Part shown: positions 1 to 12,090 of the stretch, one piece after another
Position numbering within the stretch: position 1 is the stretch's first letter
Layout of the letters: the number at the start of each line of letters is the position of its first letter
Assembly: GCA_036244855.1 (NCBI GenBank)
Contig: BQKZ01001627.1
Location: forward strand, 24,666-88,665
Length of the DNA stretch: 64,000 nucleotides
Source of the DNA: Temnopleurus reevesii
Lineage: Eukaryota > Echinodermata > Echinoidea > Temnopleuroida > Temnopleuridae
Reading direction: 5' to 3'
Notes under the pieces: generated by a model
Seen by the model: the letters and a program-made list of their open reading frames with translations, nothing else
The model's database searches: none
What the model was told of the DNA's origin: nothing
Made by a program: the position numbers and the translations under genes

Positions 1-784
1 ACAGTGGGTTAAGAGGTAACGTATTCATCATAATCTTGAAAAAAAAATATTTATCTCCATAAAATACCAAACCCCACTTGACATGATAGAAAGCAAACAA
101 TATCAAAAAGAGGTGTTAGATGAGGAAGGGTGATGGTGCGAAGACTTCTTGAAACATGTTACCGGGGGGGGGGGTCGGGGTTTCAACAAACCGTCCTAAC
201 GAGAAGGTCGGGAACATCCCATGCAAATGTGTAAGGAGTCTGCGACACAAGTTCCAGTGGGATGTTCGCAATTTTCTATTCGATATCTTGTAAGGCCCCC
301 GTAGGAGGAGGATGAAGGAGTGAAAGTACATGCCGTGTCCACTGTAAATGGAGGGGTAATAGACTTTGCGGATGCTCTCTTGGGTTGGTCGATTTGCGGA
401 GACAGAGGCCATGATTGATCGAGGTTCAGAGGCGGTCCCTCTTCCTACCAAGATATTCAAGTGCACTACTTTGTCAAATGTAATGCCGGAATGTCAGAAA
501 TACAGTCCGTAATGAGCATCATGTTTAACTAGGTTCTCTCAAAACAAATGTACCTGTTACATTCATATCTTGTCTCGCTACATTAAAGTCTAACATAACA
601 TTCTAGTTGCTCGGCTTGACATAGTCGGAAGTCGACACCCGTTTTCGATTCAAACGGAATATTTCATGGAGAATTTAAATGAAATTGAATATATACACAA
701 TATCAAACGAGTGTCTGACCTATGGTATTACATTCAGGTCTGTGAAAAAAAAACAATGATGCTAAAAAGAAGGAAGTCCTACAG
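1..784. other. Non-coding or unassigned left edge
   Basis: The only notable item is a 116-codon minus-strand open frame at 116-466. It begins at the ATG near 466 and its C-terminal part reads through a G10 run (about 163-172), giving a Pro-rich ETPTPPPG stretch. I see no domain, signal peptide or flanking splice consensus that would make it a gene. Homopolymer runs like this are also frequent sequencing-error sites. I treat it as probably not a gene. Confidence 0.3.
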
Positions 785-1010
785 ATACATCTCAAGATAT
801 GTATGAAAATGGAATAAAGTGTACCAGTAGCGCTTTATTCCTGCACAGTGTGCCTACATGTACATGTAGGTTATATTTTTAATTTAAGCACTAAACGTTG
901 ATTTTGAAGCCTAATCACAATTTAATTTATCTCTGTCACCATCCATCAAAAGGTCACCTTTAGGATCAGGTAGTTGAGAATTATTCAAAATAAAAAAATG
1001 TTACACAGTT
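785..1010 (+). repeat. Dispersed repeat, copy 1 (about 225 bp)
   Basis: Reading this segment on the plus strand matches the minus strand of about 38110-38335 over most of its length. Shared blocks, in the same order, are a start resembling TCAAGATAT, a CGCTTTA-like block, AAGCACTAAACG followed by TTGATTTT and AAGCCTAAT, and a TAGGATC-GTTGAGAATT block. It has no open frame and no clear terminal inverted repeat, so its class (SINE, MITE or other) is unknown. The 3' flank of the duplication at 9353-9797 carries a short stretch like its 5' part. Confidence 0.6.
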
Positions 1011-1090
1011 CCTTTAAATGAGAAATTGGGGAACATTCAGAGAACAAACCTTCGGATTGAAACATGCGGTGTGGGTTCTTTGCGCAATTA

Positions 1091-1223
1091 AAGCCCCGGT
1101 CACATAGGACCCCGGAAGCAACACGATTTACCCCGATACGTTGTTCTGAGGCAGTTAACTGTGAATTAACAAAGAGTCGGGGTGAATCGTGTTGCTTCTG
1201 GGGTCCTATGTGACCAGGGCTTT
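1091..1223. repeat. Fold-back (hairpin) element, family 1, copy 1
   Basis: A near-perfect inverted repeat. The left arm starts AAAGCCCCGGTCACATAGGA and the right arm is its reverse complement with a few mismatches, giving arms of about 55 bp around a loop of about 20 bp containing GTTAACTG. The same element recurs at 62320-62467. Long arms with no coding capacity suggest a non-autonomous fold-back MITE that would depend on a transposase supplied elsewhere. Target-site duplications are not obvious. Confidence 0.8.
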
Positions 1224-2159
1224 AGGAAAGGGAAGTGGGAAAAAGAATATGAGAATGAGGAACATGGTAATGGAACATAATTTCATACAAGGTCATTGAA
1301 CAATATATTCAGACATTAGTATGTTGTTATTGAAAATTGTACTAGATTCTGTGACGATGTTCTTCTATTTGTAATGCACAGTGAATCAAATTGTATTTTT
1401 CTTTCTTTCTTCCTCCTTTATTTCAACCCAAAAGGTGTTCATTGTCCTTCCAAAGGTAGCAAACAATGGAAACAAAGTATAGCATATCTTGACAGGGAAA
1501 TACATTATAACAATCTTAAGGTCTACTAGTCAACCACGACGGAAATTATCTGGTAAACTGAGGTTTAATGTTTGATGTGTGAATTATAATACTGTTCATA
1601 TCTGGGCCATGCATATAAGGCATGCACTGAGTTCTGATTAAAGAATGTGCTAGTTTGTTTTACACGTGCACCAAAAGAGGTGGCGGAGAACTGTATTTTA
1701 ATTATAAAAATGGCTTTTCTGCCGAACTGCTTTGTGCGACATAGAGGCGAATTGTAACCAATCTTTGGCGTGTGTGTGTAACCGCTTGAATTTCATGGGA
1801 AATGAAGAGGTTTCGAATAACCTTGTTCCCTTTTATGTGGTCTAGAAGGGTAAGGTCAAATCTACTCATTCTTAAAGACCCTAGCTGAGATGGAAAAGAA
1901 GATAGTGGAGACTGATGGCTACCAAGGACCATTAAGTAGTCATTACACGTCAAGTACAACACTCAATGCTTGCTGGAAGCATCAGATTACTGCACAAAGG
2001 CCGTCGTTTGCACGAGAGGCAAGTGCACGCAATGTCCTTCTTGCAGTCAACAGTCAAAGTGTCTTGGGACTCTAAGCAGTATTTAAGTTTTAACTGTAGG
2101 AAACGTCTGGAAACCTAAATTCTCACTCTCTTTCTCTCTCGCTGGGCAAAATTCGCATT
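1224..2159. other. No gene seen
   Basis: AT-rich DNA. Short overlapping open frames on both strands at 1702-2075 (60-86 codons) show no domain and no convincing splice sites. I see nothing supportable here. Confidence 0.4.
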
Positions 2160-2366
2160 TTGCTACGTGAAGTCAATAAGCTGAAAAAATGTATTCTTTA
2201 TGTTTGTTGTTGTAGTGATAATTACTTGAAAAAGGCGGTCCCAACACAAGCTGTGCTTTCTGGGTACTCGCCTCCTTTATTTTGTTTTACTTGTGTTGTT
2301 ATTTGCATTGATTAATTATGTATATGAAAAAGGAAATAAATAAATTCAATTCAAATTCAAATTAAA
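2160..2366 (+). mobile_element. Probable non-LTR retrotransposon 3' end
   Basis: The segment ends in GAAATAAATAAATTCAATTC followed by further AAATTC units, the short-tandem tail typical of CR1/L2-like LINE 3' ends. Upstream is a GGCGGTCCCAACACAAGC and TCTGGGTACTCGCCTCC block that looks like the conserved 3' UTR in front of such a tail. There is no reverse-transcriptase sequence, so this would be a heavily 5'-truncated insertion. The 5' boundary is arbitrary. Confidence 0.45.
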
Positions 2367-3602
2367 AAAATGACAGAATACACACAAATCTGACGTGATA
2401 TTTAATTGTTAAATAGGATCTGCAGTTCGTTAGGTTTTTGACTAATTCGCAGAGAAATGGTGGAGTTATCACAATGATTAAAACAAATTCCTCTATTCAA
2501 CCCGATGTTTGTTGTATAATCTAAAGGCCTTTCATAGAAATAGTACCGTGGACATGGAAAATTATTTGGATTATTTTAAAGTTTTTATACCAACTATCTA
2601 TTCTTTACATTTGACAGCAACTTGCAAGCAGAATGATTTTGTAACACTAGTAACCACTTCTACAGGGCAAAAATTCACTACTAAAGGCCAATTATCAAAA
2701 AGAAACGATAAAAATATGCATTAATTACAGGAAAGGAGATCAGAGGATCATATAGAAGAAATATCCAGTCCACAGGAAAGGTACTGTGTTGACTTTATTA
2801 TTAGGATCATGTATCATTAGAATATATGGGTTGTGTTTCATAAGAGATATATATAAATGTATATTTTGCCTTCACAATGGGTTTTAAAATTCAATTCATG
2901 GGCCTGTAACATCAAAGAGATACGAACAATTGAAAATCAATCGTATCTCTATCTCTACATTGTTTGCCATAGACTTACGATTGGTATTAATCTTACGTTT
3001 AATTGCACTTTTTATGTAACATACATCATAACTAACAAGAACACCAACCAACTAATTGAGAGTGAAAGTAATAATCACTGTGTAATGCTTTCAAAGGCAT
3101 GTAGATTCATCATTATCCCCAAGATCGGATAATTGTATTCCAATTTACATTTTCCTAAGTGGGTGTGAAGAGCGAAAGGAAAGATACTTTTATCTTTATG
3201 AAAATGCTTGACTAAAAAAAAGATATCATAAGGCAGGCAGCTCAAGCGTTTGAAAGGTTACAAGCAAATTAGAACATTGTTTTATGAGCGACGTGCAGAA
3301 AGGCCAAACTTGGAGTCATCTATTTTGAGGTCGCATGGTGTTAAGTTCACAAAATTAATTAGAAGAATTAGCAGTAGTTGCTCTACTAAGATTAAGTTTT
3401 AGTCTTTTTGATTGATCATATAATTCAGGAGAAATTATTTGATAAGGAAAACCTTTTCAGCTTATTCATCAAAATCGATTCATTTGTCTACAAAGACAGA
3501 AGATACATTTTCTTAATTACAATCGATGTCTCCTAATGTTGAAGTGAACAAAAGGTCATGATGAAGCTCATCCAATTGTTTTTATATACTCCTATACACT
3601 TT
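2367..3602. other. No gene seen
   Basis: AT-rich sequence. Plus-strand open frames at 2509-2724 (71 codons) and 2857-3132 (91 codons) have a low-complexity, AT-driven composition and no recognisable motif. I judge them to be chance frames. Confidence 0.4.
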
Positions 3603-3838
3603 AAAGAAGGATGTGTAAAAGTTTACCCAGTATTGGTTAAAAAGGGAACATGCATATCAACTGAGTAATATGTTGCGCCATATTGGGTAAAAGTTCTCAC
3701 AACGTTGGGTTAATTTTTTTCAATTGTACACAAAATTGAGTACATTCTCGCCCGATAGGGTGAGAAATATTACCCAATTGACATGCATGTTTCTTTTTTA
3801 CACAATATTGAGTAAGCTTAAACCCATCCTTTTTTTTC
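3603..3838. repeat. Fold-back element, family 2
   Basis: Imperfect inverted repeat with arms of about 75 bp. The left arm holds AAGGATG, TTACCCA and TATTGG, then AACATGCATATCAACTG. The right arm, read on the other strand, holds AAGGATGGG, TTACTCAATATTG and AACATGCATGTCAATTG. The centre has further TTGGGTAA/TTACCCAA repeats. It looks like a non-coding MITE. No second copy was seen in this window. Confidence 0.6.
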
Positions 3839-5781
3839 CTAGAAAGTTGTTATAAATATATTGATGATTTCGCGGTTGACTCTAGTATACCTCGCTTAGC
3901 ACACATTGCTGACAATCGCCTGATTGCAAAAATTCCCCTTAAATTGAATGGAAATTATGACTGCAATTTATAATTAATTTGAATTTTATTATATGACACG
4001 TTAGGCTTTAGACCGGTTTAAAATACAGAGTACAAAATATCTTGTCATATAAATGATTGAGAAATGAAATGAGTAGGGAATCTCTAGCACAAACCATCAT
4101 GGCAATTAAAGTCGTCATTGTGATTAGGAGAAAAGAAAACACCGGAAAGGAAATTAGAAAATGGAGGAAGGAAAACGTGAGTCTCCCCTGTCAATGCATA
4201 GAAATATTTATTTTTCAGAATGACAGAAATAGAGCAAAAACACATTAATGGCCAGGCAGAAAGAAAGGGGAAAATACTCGGGCAAATTGACATTTCTTGA
4301 GCAATGCAACAAAGAAGTGGAAGGCAATTTCACAGCTCGAGTCCATCTCTGATGTCATAACAGACCTCAAAAATTGATGTCATCTACAATATCGTCAAGC
4401 ATGCATAATTTTCTCGTACCAAAGCGAGAATCGGGGAATAAAATGGGAAGGAATGAGGTAATTTGCTTCATGTTAATCTGTCACAGTTGTTTAGGTAAGG
4501 CGCAACGTTGTTTGAATTATAATCAGGGTAAATAATTGTATGCTTGCCTACGAGATTTACCTATATTATGCAATTGCAATTTTGTGTTTTCAATAAACTG
4601 AAATCGTCTTTTAAAGAGGTAGAATGTTTGGAAAATGGAGTACCTAATTATAATGCTTTTTAACATGGTCTTACAAAGTTTAATGCAAAAATAAAAATCC
4701 ATTAAATTTCTAAAGATAAGATGAAATTAACGGCGTATAGAAAGCCTCGTGTTCTTGATAGTTCTACATCTTCACAAGATGTTTTTGTTTGGAAGAGGAA
4801 GAAGTAAAGAAGAGGAAGACGATGCATATTCGGACTTAATTCAGTGGCAAATTAAAACTCTAGCCCTGAAAATGAAATACAGCCTTCCCAGTCTCTAAGG
4901 TGAAAAGATTCTGCGGACAAATTAAATGTCTTCCAGTAATGAAGTCTATCAAATTAATTAAGCGGAAACCGTCTTCCATCTCCTGCTAGACCTGTAAATG
5001 TGTTTACTGATGACCTTACTGGGTGATATCACGTGATGGTGAAGATGATTCAAAGGAGATGACCATGCATCCAAAAACGAAAAATAATAAAGTAGTAAAG
5101 GTGCTAACCTATCAGCACACGCATGGTTGTAATCATCGGCATTGAGGAGATACATAACACGAATTCCCTGTCAAATGTGAAAAGCTACACGTTTGCATTC
5201 TTATAAAAGTATACATTGAAGGCAGATGTTTTTCAATGAGGGTTGGTGATTGGTAATGTATTTCAGACGATCGTTTGGTTGCCATGCCCTGGGGGTCTCT
5301 CTCAATTTCTTAGTTTGTGCGGTTTGGAAATTTCCACACTTTTATTAATTTGTCGTATTCATCAATTATCAAGTTGTTACTGCGGTCTTGAGAAACATAG
5401 TTAATGATCAGCTGTGTATGGCACATACTCATTTCCACAATGTCTCCTGTTATCCGTGTGGCGCCTCGGTGAACAATGAGGGATAGGGTCAATCCCGTCT
5501 AACAGGTGTTAATCGAGACTGTGGGCGATCAGCGATCTTTCCTTCAAATCGATCCCTGTATCCGGGATTATGTTATTAAATCATTAGACTTTGAATGTTG
5601 TACAGTCAAGATCATTGTTCAAACGATTTGTTACCCTTGTTTTTTAATAAAGACTAGTCCTTTGGCACGCATGCAGGATCATGACAGGTTTTAACTTGTT
5701 TTCTTATCCAGAGTAAAAATGTTTGAGTAAAATAGATGAATAAAATACATGTATGCTTGGAGGAGGTATTTAAGCGTGTTG
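3839..5781. other. No gene seen
   Basis: Mixed AT-rich DNA. Overlapping sense and antisense frames at 4057-4293 mirror each other and are purine- or pyrimidine-biased, so neither looks like a gene. Frames at 4958-5155, 5310-5492 and 5506-5694 are 60-65 codons long with no motif. Confidence 0.4.
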
Positions 5782-5826
5782 GGTGTGTGTGTGTGTGTGT
5801 GTGTATGTGTGTGTGTGTGTGTGTGT
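5782..5826. repeat. (TG)n microsatellite
   Basis: About 22 TG units with one TA interruption. It sits at the start of a longer TG-biased tract that runs to about 6090. The 146- and 106-codon antisense frames across this tract (5654-6228) are products of the repeat, rich in His/Thr and Leu/Ser, and not genes. Confidence 0.95.
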
Positions 5827-5998
5827 CTACGGTTTGGACAATTATTGAGAACTTTAAGGTGCTATATAAATATGTGTGATGTGTGCGTTTTAGTGTGACG
5901 GTTTGATTTAGGCAGTGTGGGAGCGAGAGAAAATATAATGTGTATATAATTTTATGCGTGAATGTAAGTATGTGTGTGTGTATTTGACAAAATGTGTC

Positions 5999-6040
5999 CG
6001 AGAGAGAGAGAGAGAGATAGAGAGAGAGATAGTGAGAGAA
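5999..6040. repeat. (AG)n microsatellite
   Basis: An imperfect GA repeat with TAG interruptions, embedded in the same simple-repeat patch as the TG tract upstream. Confidence 0.9.
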
Positions 6041-6498
6041 AAGTGTGTAAGGGTGTGTGGGGGTGTGTGTATGGCATATTGTATATGTGTGCATACATTC
6101 ATCCAGAAACCCAAATCATCTGTCCTAGTTACATGGAGAATGTGTGGAAAGTGAGATATAGAACAAGAGTGGAGCAAATCAAACATACAAGTAGGAGAGT
6201 TATTCCTCAAACCACAGGAGAATAACATACGACTTCAATGAAATAAAAGATGTAACGAAGAAAATATGCAGATACACAGATATATGCATGAACGATTCCA
6301 TTCAAATCTTAATCATCATACATATATCGACAGTCTGCTTCATATTAAAGGCACTGTGACATATCAGTTCCATCTGGCCTTCGATGGGGCTGGTGAAACT
6401 CGAGGTGTAAACTCATGAGAAAAAGTTGTGTCTCTAGCCCGAGTCGTACTATATCGTGTATACATTGAAGCGGTCTAGAGCGTCCATCTCATTCTAAT

Positions 6499-7008
6499 GT
6501 GCATCACATTGCGTATATATTTTTGGATACTATACAGTGTTGTGTACACATTGCAACAGCACACAGTTTCGATACATCCTACCCAAAGAGCGTCCAGACC
6601 AATGATATACCATCGAATCCTTCTGCTGATCTGAGTTTGGAATGGGATTTAGGCGGATGTTACGGTCGGTATTGCCTTTCAGGCAGTCTGTCGACAACAC
6701 TGTATGTTTTCTCTCTTTTATCTAAGCTAGATGTTGCAGCATCGATTCCTCCTACGAATGAAATGATGAGAAATTATATTCCACTCCGGATTACATTTGA
6801 GAAGTTGGCATTGACACAAGGGACTGAAAGGGGGAATGGTTGTCATGGTTTGGTGATAGTTATCCGGGTAATCACGGTTAGTTGTGCTGTCGTTGTTGAA
6901 ATGCATGTTCCTCTCTCATCAACTTACAGAAAAGACACATTTAAAATGTTCCCTCCTCCGTTAGACAACTATGAATTTGAGTCAGTGTCATTCAATATTC
7001 CTATGTAA
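6499..7008 (+). CDS. Unassigned 169-codon open frame
   Basis: The longest uninterrupted plus-strand frame outside simple repeats: ATG at 6499, stop ending 7008. The product has a hydrophobic segment around residues 115-130 (LVIVIRVITVSCAVVVE) and an acidic/aromatic C-terminus, but no recognisable domain, no N-terminal signal peptide and no cysteine or glycine pattern typical of a known family. A frame of this length could arise by chance in 64 kb of AT-rich DNA. I see no promoter or poly(A) evidence. It could also be an exon read beyond its true borders. Low confidence that it is a gene. Confidence 0.15.
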   Translation: MHHIAYIFLDTIQCCVHIATAHSFDTSYPKSVQTNDIPSNPSADLSLEWDLGGCYGRYCLSGSLSTTLYVFSLLSKLDVAASIPPTNEMMRNYIPLRITFEKLALTQGTERGNGCHGLVIVIRVITVSCAVVVEMHVPLSSTYRKDTFKMFPPPLDNYEFESVSFNIPM

Positions 7009-7406
7009 GCCACAGACTATTGCGATTAATTCATCTGTTTTCTGGAATATGTAAATACAGGCACAAAATATCTGCAATTCCGCTGTTTTCCATCAATGTC
7101 CTGATAGTGCAATTTAATGACACATCGGACATGAAAGCATTAACAAGTAAAAAGCAAATAGATATAGAATGAAATATACAAAGGGGTACAAGTCAATTAT
7201 AAGAACGAAAATCATAACGACTATAGCAAGAAACAAGAAATACGCTTCGTCATGCACATGCTATACTCATGCCTTTCTTGGTGATGGTGAAGAACTCAAT
7301 AAAACAACGGGAAATTTTTCCTTTTCATGGCTGATTATAGTAATACTTTCTTATCTCACATCACCTAAAAATAGAAATGATTTCCCATTTCTCAAATACT
7401 AGGTTC

Positions 7407-7538
7407 AGTTCTCTCTTTCTCTATATGTCTCTCTCTCTCTCTTTCCCTCTGTCTCTATTTTATCTGTCTCACCATCCCTCCATTTTTCTCTTTCTCTCTC
7501 CCTCTCTCTCCCTTTCTCTCTTACTCTCTCTCTCTCTC

Positions 7539-7577
<39 letters not shown>

Positions 7578-7645
7578 TTCCTCTTTCTTTCTCTCTCTCT
7601 CACCCTCCCTCCCTCTCTCCTCTCACTCGCTCGCTCTCACTCTTT
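7407..7645. repeat. (CT)n pyrimidine tract, about 240 bp
   Basis: Nearly pure pyrimidine on the plus strand: CTCTCT with TTTC, CCCT and CTCG variants. The 126-codon Leu/Ser-rich frame at 7377-7757 is a reading of this tract, not a gene. Long polypurine/polypyrimidine mirror tracts can form triplex (H-DNA) structures. Confidence 0.95.
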
Positions 7646-8068
7646 ACAAGGTCGAGACGATGTCTTCCACAGCATCATAGAAGCTGTGAATAGGCAGAAC
7701 CGCTGGGTAAGAGTAGCGTTAAAGAGAGCCGTACATTTATTACAATTTTTAAAATAAGATTAACCCGAATGTTAAGTGCTTCACCGTCTTAAAATGTAAT
7801 ATTCTGTAATTTTACATATGAATGTCAAATGTGTACCATTACAGAAATCTTAAAGCATCTAGAGCAAACAATCGAAGTCATTTTGATGTACACCATACAA
7901 TTTATATACGTTAAGATGTCTCGACCAAAAAAAGGATGTTCAGAAATGATTGAGCAATGTATCATGGAAGACTTGGAAAGGGACTTGGTAAATCTATAAT
8001 GTAGACAACATAGCGTGCAATTAGGCAACATAATAATGGAACATAAGAAAATAAAAAGTAAAGAGAAT
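7646..8068. other. No gene seen
   Basis: AT-rich spacer between the CT tract and the inverted-repeat element at 8069. No supportable feature. Confidence 0.4.
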
Positions 8069-8310
8069 TAACGCCGACCTTTGCGTTTTTAGCCTGCGTC
8101 GGCCCAACGTTTCTTGACAATAAAAAACGGTCCCCAACCGCACAGTGGACTGATGTTCGGCTTGCGTTCAATGAGCTTATGCCGAGCGTCATTCTACCGT
8201 ATGACCTGCGTCTTTGTGCGTCAAGGTACAGCGTTGTCAATTGTAAAAAAAAAAAATACACGTTGGGTCGATTATGCAGGCTAAAATGCAAAGGTGCGAG
8301 TCGGCCTTTA
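8069..8310. repeat. Inverted-repeat element, family 3, copy 1
   Basis: About 240 bp. The left end CCGACCTTTGCG then TTTTTAGCCTGCGTCGG is matched by the reverse complement of the right end, which reads AAGGCCGACTCGCACCTTTGC then ATTTTAGCCTGCAT. The interior contains GCACAGTGGACTG and CCGTATGACCTGCGTCT. A homologous element is at 17973-18215. It is G+C-richer than its surroundings and non-coding. The 133-codon antisense frame through it is incidental. Confidence 0.75.
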
Positions 8311-9352
8311 AATGAAATAACAATGATGCCAAATTCATGATTTCTTGGGACGAACATGTTCATTCACAATTTCATCATTGCCTTTATATTACCATTATAT
8401 GCATGATGGATGGTAAATGTTTCCAATCATCATAATAATCACTTCCTCTATAAAGAGAGGCCATCACGTCAACAACATCAATTTGTGATGTAAAGAGAAA
8501 GTATTCTGTTCAGCGATTTCAAATTGAATGGAATTTCATTGTACATCAAATATAAATTGAATCTAGAATACATAATTTGCCAGACAGAACGGTAGAATGT
8601 CTATCCTTGAGCTTTGTAAGAAAAGTCTTGTAACTGAATTTAGGGACTGCACCAAAACGATTGACTTTCGAAATCAAGATGTCTGCGCTCGTGCCACGCA
8701 TGTCTTTTTAACCGATTATGCAAACAACGATATTAATATTGAAAATGATGAAATACATCAGAATATATCTCTCGTGATTTAAAGAAAGCATTGTTTTAAA
8801 TACGAATGCTAAAATGATATAGCATTTATATTTAAGACAAAAATATGGTTCGGAAGTTTAAAACAAATAATGTACATCTAGCGTAGAATAGCATTGCCTA
8901 TATGTTATAACTACCGAAGGACGGTACTTTAACACAATGCATTCTTTCTTATTCCCATCTTCCCAGAGTTAATCATAAAGTCCTTGTGATTTTGTGCATC
9001 CAACAAAGCGCATACACTTGAGTATTCTTTGTTTCATCGTGTGCCAAACGTGACTGCTAGATTCAAATGGAAAATTACTTGCTCGAGAGAAGCACAAAAC
9101 CTTTCTGTAATAATGAATTTAGTATTAGACGACAGAAAGGGATCAGTTTTTTGTGATTTGATCTTAACATATTATTAGCTCACATTTTACTCCATTTTTA
9201 GATAAGAGTAATTTTGATGCAACGGGTACTGTATTTATTGGTAATGTAACGTGAGTTAAATGCTAGTGACTATCGACGAGAAGGGCGGGCACCTTCCGTA
9301 ATATTAAAAAAAAAGAAGAAATAAAATTGCTTATGAGAATGGAAAAGCGAAG
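8311..9352. other. No gene seen
   Basis: AT-rich DNA. A 61-codon plus-strand frame at 8597-8782 (CKKSLVTEFRDCTKTIDFR) is the only one of note; it has no recognised domain or clear splice borders. Confidence 0.35.
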
Positions 9353-9797
9353 CCTTTTCATGTGAAAATAAATGCCCATGCAGTTTTTTAAGCCACACCC
9401 AAACTTGATGTAAATGAGCACTAAAATGCTCTTTTTCATTTCAAAATTAAAAACACTCTGACACAACAAGATACATGACATTTGTTATCATATCTTTATT
9501 GATGAAAAATACAAAGAATTAAAAAAGAAGGAAGTTAAATAGTCACTATCTAGATGTTTATGAAAATTGTGTTAGCTTTTTCATGTGGATATAAATGCCC
9601 GTGCAAAATTGTAGCCACACCCAAACTCGATGTAAGTGCGCAGTAAAATGCTCTTTTTTATTTCAAAATTAAAAGCATTGTTACACATCAAGCTACGTGA
9701 CCTGTTATTCCATTTTTACTGATAAAATAAAATACAAAAATTAAAAAAGAAGAAAATTACATAGGCACTCTCAAGATGTTTATAAAATTGAATTAAA
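9353..9797 (+). repeat. Tandem duplication, 2 units of about 222 bp
   Basis: Unit 1 is about 9353-9575 and unit 2 about 9576-9797. Both contain TTTTCATGTG, ATAAATGCCC, GCCACACCCAAACT, AAAATGCTCTTTTT, ATTTCAAAATTAAAA, AATTAAAAAAGAAG and AGATGTTTAT in the same order. The units have diverged noticeably, so the duplication is not recent. Confidence 0.8.
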
Positions 9798-11272
9798 TGT
9801 ACCCCTAACGCTTTATTCTTGGACACTGATTTTTTTTATCATGTAGCTATTTCAACATTTTTTTTTTAAACTAACACTTTCGTAGCTTTGTTAATGTTTA
9901 CCACTTATGTTTTGTTTAAGATCTTGCAGGTTTTTTTAACCGAAAACAACATTGTACAGTACGATTTAGGGCCACGACAACATTAAAATATCCAATATGT
10001 GAATAAATTGTATTTATATATAGAAACTTGTTTTTGTTCATTAATGATAAAACTATGTGATTGAGTATGTGATTGAATAGCTTTCTCAACAAAAAGAGGG
10101 TCTTGGTGGGAGCGAGGACACCTAAGAGGAGAGACGGACTGGATGAAGAAGAGGCATCTTTGCCTGGCCATCCGACTCCATCCCCATCGATAATGCGCAG
10201 AGCTGATGCGTCACTTCTCAAGTGGATCACTCCACATTTGAATCGATTAGTCAAACAAACCAGCAAACCGCTGAAAGGAGGCTATCTCATTGGGACGTCA
10301 AGCTCGCACTAGTACAAGTACTAAGAGAGACCAGGAACGTTCCGAATGGGTCACGGAACGGAGATTTGGCTCTTGATTCCGTATGATTTGAAAGAGAACC
10401 AGCGACGTTTTTTTTTTCTTCAATTTTTTCTTATTTGTAATACTTCAGATAACCTTTTGTGTGTGGTTGCCATTATACTCGGTAAATCAATAAAAAGCAA
10501 GTAACGTAAAGGTCATTATCCTATTTCGGTTCCCTATAAAGCAATTACACTCGTACTCAGCGATGACGATTTTGGTTCATTATTTCCATATCAGACTCAA
10601 AATATTTTGCCCGCAATTCGATGACAATAGCGAATTTCCATCAAGCCATATTTATTAAATTTTGCAATGCATAAGTAGGTTACTCGGATTTTGTGGGTGT
10701 TCTCTAAAATCCAGAAAACGGATATAAGCCATTCTTCCACTCATTGGTCAAAGTCAGTTGAAACTCGAACAGATCCATAATGATTTTGCCCGAACTAACG
10801 CTTCACTCAAGGACGTCTATCGATGAATTAGAATACACTTTGAGTGATGGAAAGCAAACATGTCATAAACATCCTGCTCTGAGAATAGGGTCGCTCATGA
10901 AATAAAACAAAACAATGCATTAAAAGGCCCCTATTCTAAATTTTGGTCCAGTCGAAAAGTAAACGGTGGAACTAAACATTAACAAAATTCGTTAATGATG
11001 TTAAAATGTTTATATGAAATAGAACCAATGAACGTAATATGAATAATGGTAATTAGTTATGCATTTATTCAGCGCGAAATATTACACGATATGTTTATTC
11101 CCCGAAGCGCATTCTGGAAATGAAAATAATTGTCAAATTACAGGCAAATTGAAGCTTAAATTACTTCAAGCTTACAGTCCCAAATGAACATCCGTCCTCA
11201 ATATTGACCCAATAATGATAATATGGAAATCATATAGACTTTGGACACACTGTTGGCAAACAGGTAGAAAAA
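9798..11272. other. No gene assigned; one 79-codon open frame
   Basis: A plus-strand frame at 10073-10312 (79 codons) covers a locally G+C-richer stretch. Its composition looks protein-like (KKRVLVGARTPKRRDG near the start, then DEEEASLPGHP), but there is no domain, and the antisense frame over the same bases is also open (116 codons). It could be an exon or an old insertion; no splice border decides. The rest is featureless AT-rich DNA. Confidence 0.25.
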
Positions 11273-11422
11273 GATATAATCTATTTCCGTAAAGTTAAGT
11301 CGAACGCCAATTCAATGCAATGCTATTGAAATCGAAACAGGATTGTGATTGTTGTGTTAAATACATGACGTACGGATCTATTATCCCATGACATACTTAA
11401 TTTTACTGAAATAGATTATATC
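11273..11422. mobile_element. Small TIR element (MITE), family 4, copy 1
   Basis: 150 bp, bounded by a perfect 14-bp terminal inverted repeat (GATATAATCTATTT at the left, its complement at the right) that extends imperfectly to about 26 bp (CCGTAAAGTTAAG against CAGTAAAATTAAG). The interior contains GTCGAACGCCAATTCAATG and ATCTATTATCCCATGAC. A second copy lies at 50002-50167. Terminal TA dinucleotides would fit a TA target site, but the exact edge is ambiguous. Confidence 0.8.
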
Positions 11423-12090
11423 GTGTTTAAGGAAAATTTGTGCAAAAAGGGCATTCTATAATCACTCACACAGTATACAGGTATAGATAACTCAAACCAA
11501 TTAACATGCTGTGTACATTTCAATCTCAAAGATTTATTACTCCACTCAGAATGCGGTCACAGTGTGTTTAATTTAGTCTAGCCAGTCCGCTCGTTTCTCT
11601 GCAATGATATCACTCAACATCTATATACCCTGCATGCAACAATTACACCCGTAAATGATGCGAAACATAGTTTATAACCCCACGGCTGCAACAACATTCG
11701 TCCACAACTGAAGGAAGGCCCCCTAGTCTCTCGATCGAGACTTTCTTCTTCGCCTCATTGGTTCCTCTTTGCCTCTTCTGCTTCTCCTTGTGACAGAAGA
11801 TATATGCACGGTATTGGGTTTCCTAGGCATTAGGGTGAGATGTGCGAAGATCCGGATTGAATGATTCAAGAGATGTTGCTTAAATGCAGCAAAGTGCAAT
11901 CGGGTGTTACGAAGGTAATAGACACCCTGTGGATTGGGGACGGTCTATAGCCCCGATGAGCATGCAGAGGAGCGTGAACTGTCACTTGATTGTTATAAAA
12001 TGAAGGTTTACTTGTAACCAATGATGCACTTTTGCTATAATGGTCAATCTTGAGAACATCTTGGTGATGGAGGGGGTATGATGGACGCTA

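Noticed and set aside
5654..6228. 146- and 106-codon minus-strand open frames
   Set aside because: They read the complementary CA/CT repeats; the composition is almost entirely His, Thr, Leu and Ser from the microsatellite.
7377..7757. 126-codon Leu/Ser-rich frame
   Set aside because: A direct translation of a long CT tract.
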